Part shown: one piece after another, positions 5,008 to 6,781 of the stretch
Numbering within the stretch: the stretch's first letter is position 1
How the letters are laid out: each line of letters starts with the position of its first letter
Assembly: GCA_963772845.1 (NCBI GenBank)
Contig: CAVYYW010000040.1
Span: 1-6,781 of the forward strand
Origin: CAVYYW01 sp963772845
Lineage (GTDB): Bacteria; Bacillota; Bacilli; Bacillales; Sporolactobacillaceae
Length of the DNA stretch: 6,781 nt
Direction: 5' to 3'
Position numbers and translations under genes: made by a program
The notes under the pieces: generated by a model
Database searches by the model: none
The model's input: the letters and a program-made list of their open reading frames with translations, nothing else
Told to the model about the DNA's origin: nothing

Positions 5008-5889
5008 ATGTTAAAAACCCAACTGCAATCAATTGTTAAAAATAACTATGCTATACCAAACGGATTGGATGAGTTTCAGGCTGTACAGCAGATTGTGACG
5101 GTCCTAGGATCAACAGACCCTGAACTGCGTGATGAGCTAGGAATGACTATCCTTTCTAAGTGGCTGATAAATCAATCGTATCTTACCAACGAGCAGCTGG
5201 AAGAATTGCTTCATCAAACAATCTCTGAAGATTTTCTTTTTCATAAAATAGGTGAAGTCAATACTGATAGTGTTTTTTTAAGAGCCTTTTCAACCTTACT
5301 TATTGCCTTGATCCTTTATAGGGACAATCAGGAACAATTTTTGACTGAACATTCTTTTCGGCAAGCCATGAAGCATCTTGTAACGTATTGTGAGCAGGAA
5401 AAAGATTTGAGAGGGTACGTTGAAGGCAAAGGCTGGGCGCATGCCGCAGCTCATGTCTCAGATGCAATCGATGAATGTGTCCGCAGCCGTTTTGCGACAT
5501 TCGATGAGTGCAAGGACATGTGTAAAGGTCTTTTTCAACTGCTTATCCATGCACCATTTGTATATGATGCAGAGGAAGATGAACGCATTGTCATTGCGGT
5601 CGTTGCTATGGTTGAGTTGGAAAAAATCTCTTTGTTAGATTTAACGGACTGGATATCAGAAATACAATGGTCTGGATTGAGTGAGGAATGGCAGCGTTAT
5701 CAAAGGGTAAATTGCAAGCACTTTTTGCGCAGCCTTTACATGAGATTGCGGGAAAAGAAACTGCTTGGAGAAAATGAACATAAACTAATTGAGCTTGAAC
5801 ATCGGTTTAATCCAACCTTTATTAATATATATAAAAAAATCAGGTCAGGTTTTTTTCGGGAATCGAGTGGGTTTTGTCACAAAAGGTGA
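5008..5889 (+). CDS. DUF2785 domain-containing protein
   Basis: This 293-residue, probably cytoplasmic and mostly alpha-helical protein resembles the DUF2785 family, which has no established function. The family-like core is D133-L-R-G-Y-V-E-G-K-G-W-A-H-A-A-A-H-V-S-D-A-I (133-154), with paired His residues H145 and H149. It is followed by V-Y-D-A-E-E-D-E-R (185-193) and N-C-K-H-F-L-R-S-L-Y (235-244). The H-A-A-A-H pattern could bind a metal or stabilise helices; that is speculation. AAGGAG at 4995-5000 lies 7 nt before the ATG. No good promoter could be picked out, because the repeats end 56 bp upstream. The last residues (about 279-293, S-G-F-F-R-E-S-S-G-F-C-H-K-R) look unlike a conserved end. 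They follow A7 (5833-5839) and T7 (5850-5856) runs and abut a repeat, so the natural C terminus may have been altered. Confidence 0.87.
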   Translation: MLKTQLQSIVKNNYAIPNGLDEFQAVQQIVTVLGSTDPELRDELGMTILSKWLINQSYLTNEQLEELLHQTISEDFLFHKIGEVNTDSVFLRAFSTLLIALILYRDNQEQFLTEHSFRQAMKHLVTYCEQEKDLRGYVEGKGWAHAAAHVSDAIDECVRSRFATFDECKDMCKGLFQLLIHAPFVYDAEEDERIVIAVVAMVELEKISLLDLTDWISEIQWSGLSEEWQRYQRVNCKHFLRSLYMRLREKKLLGENEHKLIELEHRFNPTFINIYKKIRSGFFRESSGFCHKR

Positions 5890-5890
5890 G

Positions 5891-6019
5891 CTGACGGGAA
5901 GTGCGAGACGCCTGCGAGGACTTTCAGAAGCTCGGCTAGAGTACAAAAAATGCATGTCGACACGCTATCTTTAAAAAAGACTTTTTCAGCGGTCAGCGGA
6001 AAGTGAGTGTCTTCCCGCT
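5891..6019 (+). repeat. Intergenic repeat with terminal inverted ends
   Basis: It starts two bases after the DUF2785 stop. CGGGAAG (5895-5901) pairs with CTTCCCG (6011-6017), and each end has the family signatures GTGCGAGACGCCTGCG and CAGCGGAAAGTGAG. The interior differs from the A blocks and includes AAAAAG-A-CTTTTT (5975-5987) followed by TCAGCGGTC, the reverse of the CAACTGAAAAAGTC motif. It may also serve as a weak terminator for the DUF2785 transcript, but no proper T-tailed GC stem is present. Confidence 0.8.
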
Positions 6020-6081
6020 AAATTAATAAAGTAAAAAACAACAATGTCTACGAAAACAGCCTTCGGAATAGAGGTGGAAGC

Positions 6082-6567
6082 ATGAATGTGCAATTAAAAA
6101 ATGTCACAAGGGAAAACTGGGAGCAGGCGTTAAAATTAAAGGTAAAAGCCGGGCAAGAGGATTTTGCTCCCTCAGTTGCTGTTTCACTAGCCAAAATCTA
6201 CATTAAACCAGATGGGGAAAACGTCGAGTACCTACCATTTTCCATTTATGAAGGTGAAAAGATGGTCGGCTTCATCATGCATGCTTATGAAGAAGAAACA
6301 TGTGATATGTACTGGATTAATGGGTTTATCATCGATGAGAAAGAACAAAGGAAGGGGTTTGGACGCGCAGCGCTTTTAGAAATGATCCAGTGGATATCGA
6401 ATAAATTTCCGCAGTGCAAAGAAATCAGGCTAACGGTTCACAAGAAAAATGACGGTGCGCGCAAACTCTACGAAACTGTTGGGTTTACGTTAACTGGACA
6501 AGTTTTTGGTGATGAGCATGTCATGAAACGTTTGGTGGAGGACCGAACTTCAGAAATCAGCTTATAA
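6082..6567 (+). CDS. GNAT N-acetyltransferase, resembling polyamine (BltD-like) acetyltransferases
   Basis: This 161-residue GNAT protein resembles Bacillus spermine/spermidine or diamine acetyltransferases. The N-terminal half has the layout N12-W-E-Q-A-L-K-L-K-V, then F28-A-P-S-V-A-V-S-L-A-K-I-Y, which I associate with that subfamily. F64-I-M-H-A-Y-E-E-E and M76-Y-W-I-N-G-F-I-I-D lead to the acetyl-CoA loop Q89-R-K-G-F-G-R-A96. Motif B is N123-D-G-A-R-K-L-Y-E-T-V-G-F135, with Y130 as the likely general acid. GAGGTGG at 6071-6077 lies just upstream of the ATG, at normal spacing. The gene is alone: a repeat precedes it and a terminator-like hairpin follows 17 nt after the stop. The GNAT call is firm; polyamine as substrate is an inference from overall similarity, and no efflux partner such as blt is in view. 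Confidence 0.9.
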   Translation: MNVQLKNVTRENWEQALKLKVKAGQEDFAPSVAVSLAKIYIKPDGENVEYLPFSIYEGEKMVGFIMHAYEEETCDMYWINGFIIDEKEQRKGFGRAALLEMIQWISNKFPQCKEIRLTVHKKNDGARKLYETVGFTLTGQVFGDEHVMKRLVEDRTSEISL

Positions 6568-6584
6568 TTGCAATTTTCTCAAAG

Positions 6585-6617
6585 AACCCTCATTCCGAAA
6601 TGGAAAGAGGGTTTAAT
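6585..6617 (+). terminator. Probable terminator of the GNAT gene at 6082
   Basis: AACCCTC (6585-6591) pairs with GAGGGTT (6607-6613). An inner TTCC (6593-6596) / GGAA (6602-6605) extends the stem across one A-A mismatch, with a GAAAT loop. The following T run is short (TTTAATT), so termination may be incomplete. Confidence 0.7.
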
Positions 6618-6624
6618 TCATATA

Positions 6625-6640
6625 AAACAAACGTTTGTTT
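6625..6640. promoter_or_regulatory. Perfect 16-bp palindrome, candidate TetR-type operator
   Basis: AAACAAACGTTTGTTT is a perfect palindrome just after the terminator and 26 bp upstream of a good -35 box. AAACAAACGTTTGTTT-like sites are typical of operators in front of TetR/AcrR-family regulator genes in Firmicutes. The target gene and any regulator would lie to the right of the window, so the assignment is inference. Confidence 0.6.
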
Positions 6641-6666
6641 AAATTAAAGAATATTCCTAAAAAACC

Positions 6667-6694
6667 TTGATACTCGCCTATTAAACTGTATAAT
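6667..6694 (+). promoter_or_regulatory. Sigma-A-type promoter reading out of the window
   Basis: TTGATA (6667-6672) and consensus TATAAT (6689-6694) are separated by 16 bp. Transcription would begin near 6701. AGGGGGG follows at 6708-6714 without a usable start codon, then the inverted repeat GAATTCAA (6724-6731) / TTGAATTC (6746-6753). The controlled gene must start beyond 6781. Confidence 0.7.
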
Positions 6695-6781
6695 ATTAGA
6701 AAAGTTTAGGGGGGACTGGCTGCGAATTCAATCATTAATTAATATTTGAATTCATTGATATTTTTCATTACATAGTTAACG

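Noticed and set aside
5833..5856. Hairpin of A7 and T7 as a terminator
   Set aside because: The stem would be only A-T pairs and lies within the coding sequence, 33 bases before the stop.

Overview
The window looks like chromosomal DNA of a Bacillaceae member (Firmicutes). The evidence is AT-rich intergenic DNA, strong AAGGAG/GAGGTGG-type ribosome binding sites, T-tailed hairpin terminators, and small proteins that read like Bacillus-type accessory enzymes. The intergenic repeats are also of a kind scattered through Bacillaceae genomes. Genus cannot be fixed from the sequence alone. Every gene I can support is on the + strand.

Layout: 1-445 holds no gene, only composite intergenic repeats lying in minus orientation. 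480-622 is an array of seven half-units (period 20/21 bp, full unit 41 bp). 790-3287 is a tight five-gene operon: a DUF925-type nucleotidyltransferase, an isochorismatase-like cysteine hydrolase, a GNAT acetyltransferase, a VOC-fold protein and a second GNAT. It is closed by a clear terminator at 3317-3345. A metallo-beta-lactamase-fold hydrolase follows (3501-4259); its 5' end appears frameshifted, because recognisable N-terminal sequence lies upstream in frame without a standard start codon. 4260-5000 is gene-free and full of repeats, now in plus orientation and including a tandem duplication with a 163-bp period. A DUF2785 protein (5008-5889) is followed almost immediately by another repeat (5891-6019). 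A polyamine-acetyltransferase-like GNAT (6082-6567) and a terminator come next. The right edge carries a perfect 16-bp palindrome and a good sigma-A-type promoter reading out of the window.

The operon genes are unrelated small enzymes of the detoxification or small-molecule modification kind (acetyl transfer, amide-type hydrolysis, nucleotidyl transfer, VOC binding). They do not form an obvious pathway, and no substrate can be named. The block 790-4259 is bracketed by inverted copies of the same composite repeat. I see no transposase, integrase, phage gene, tRNA, rRNA or CRISPR array. The most interesting items are the damaged or unusual 5' end of the hydrolase gene, the structured repeat family with a compensatory stem change, and the helically phased 41-bp array. 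I do not see convincing evidence for a wholly new multi-gene system.
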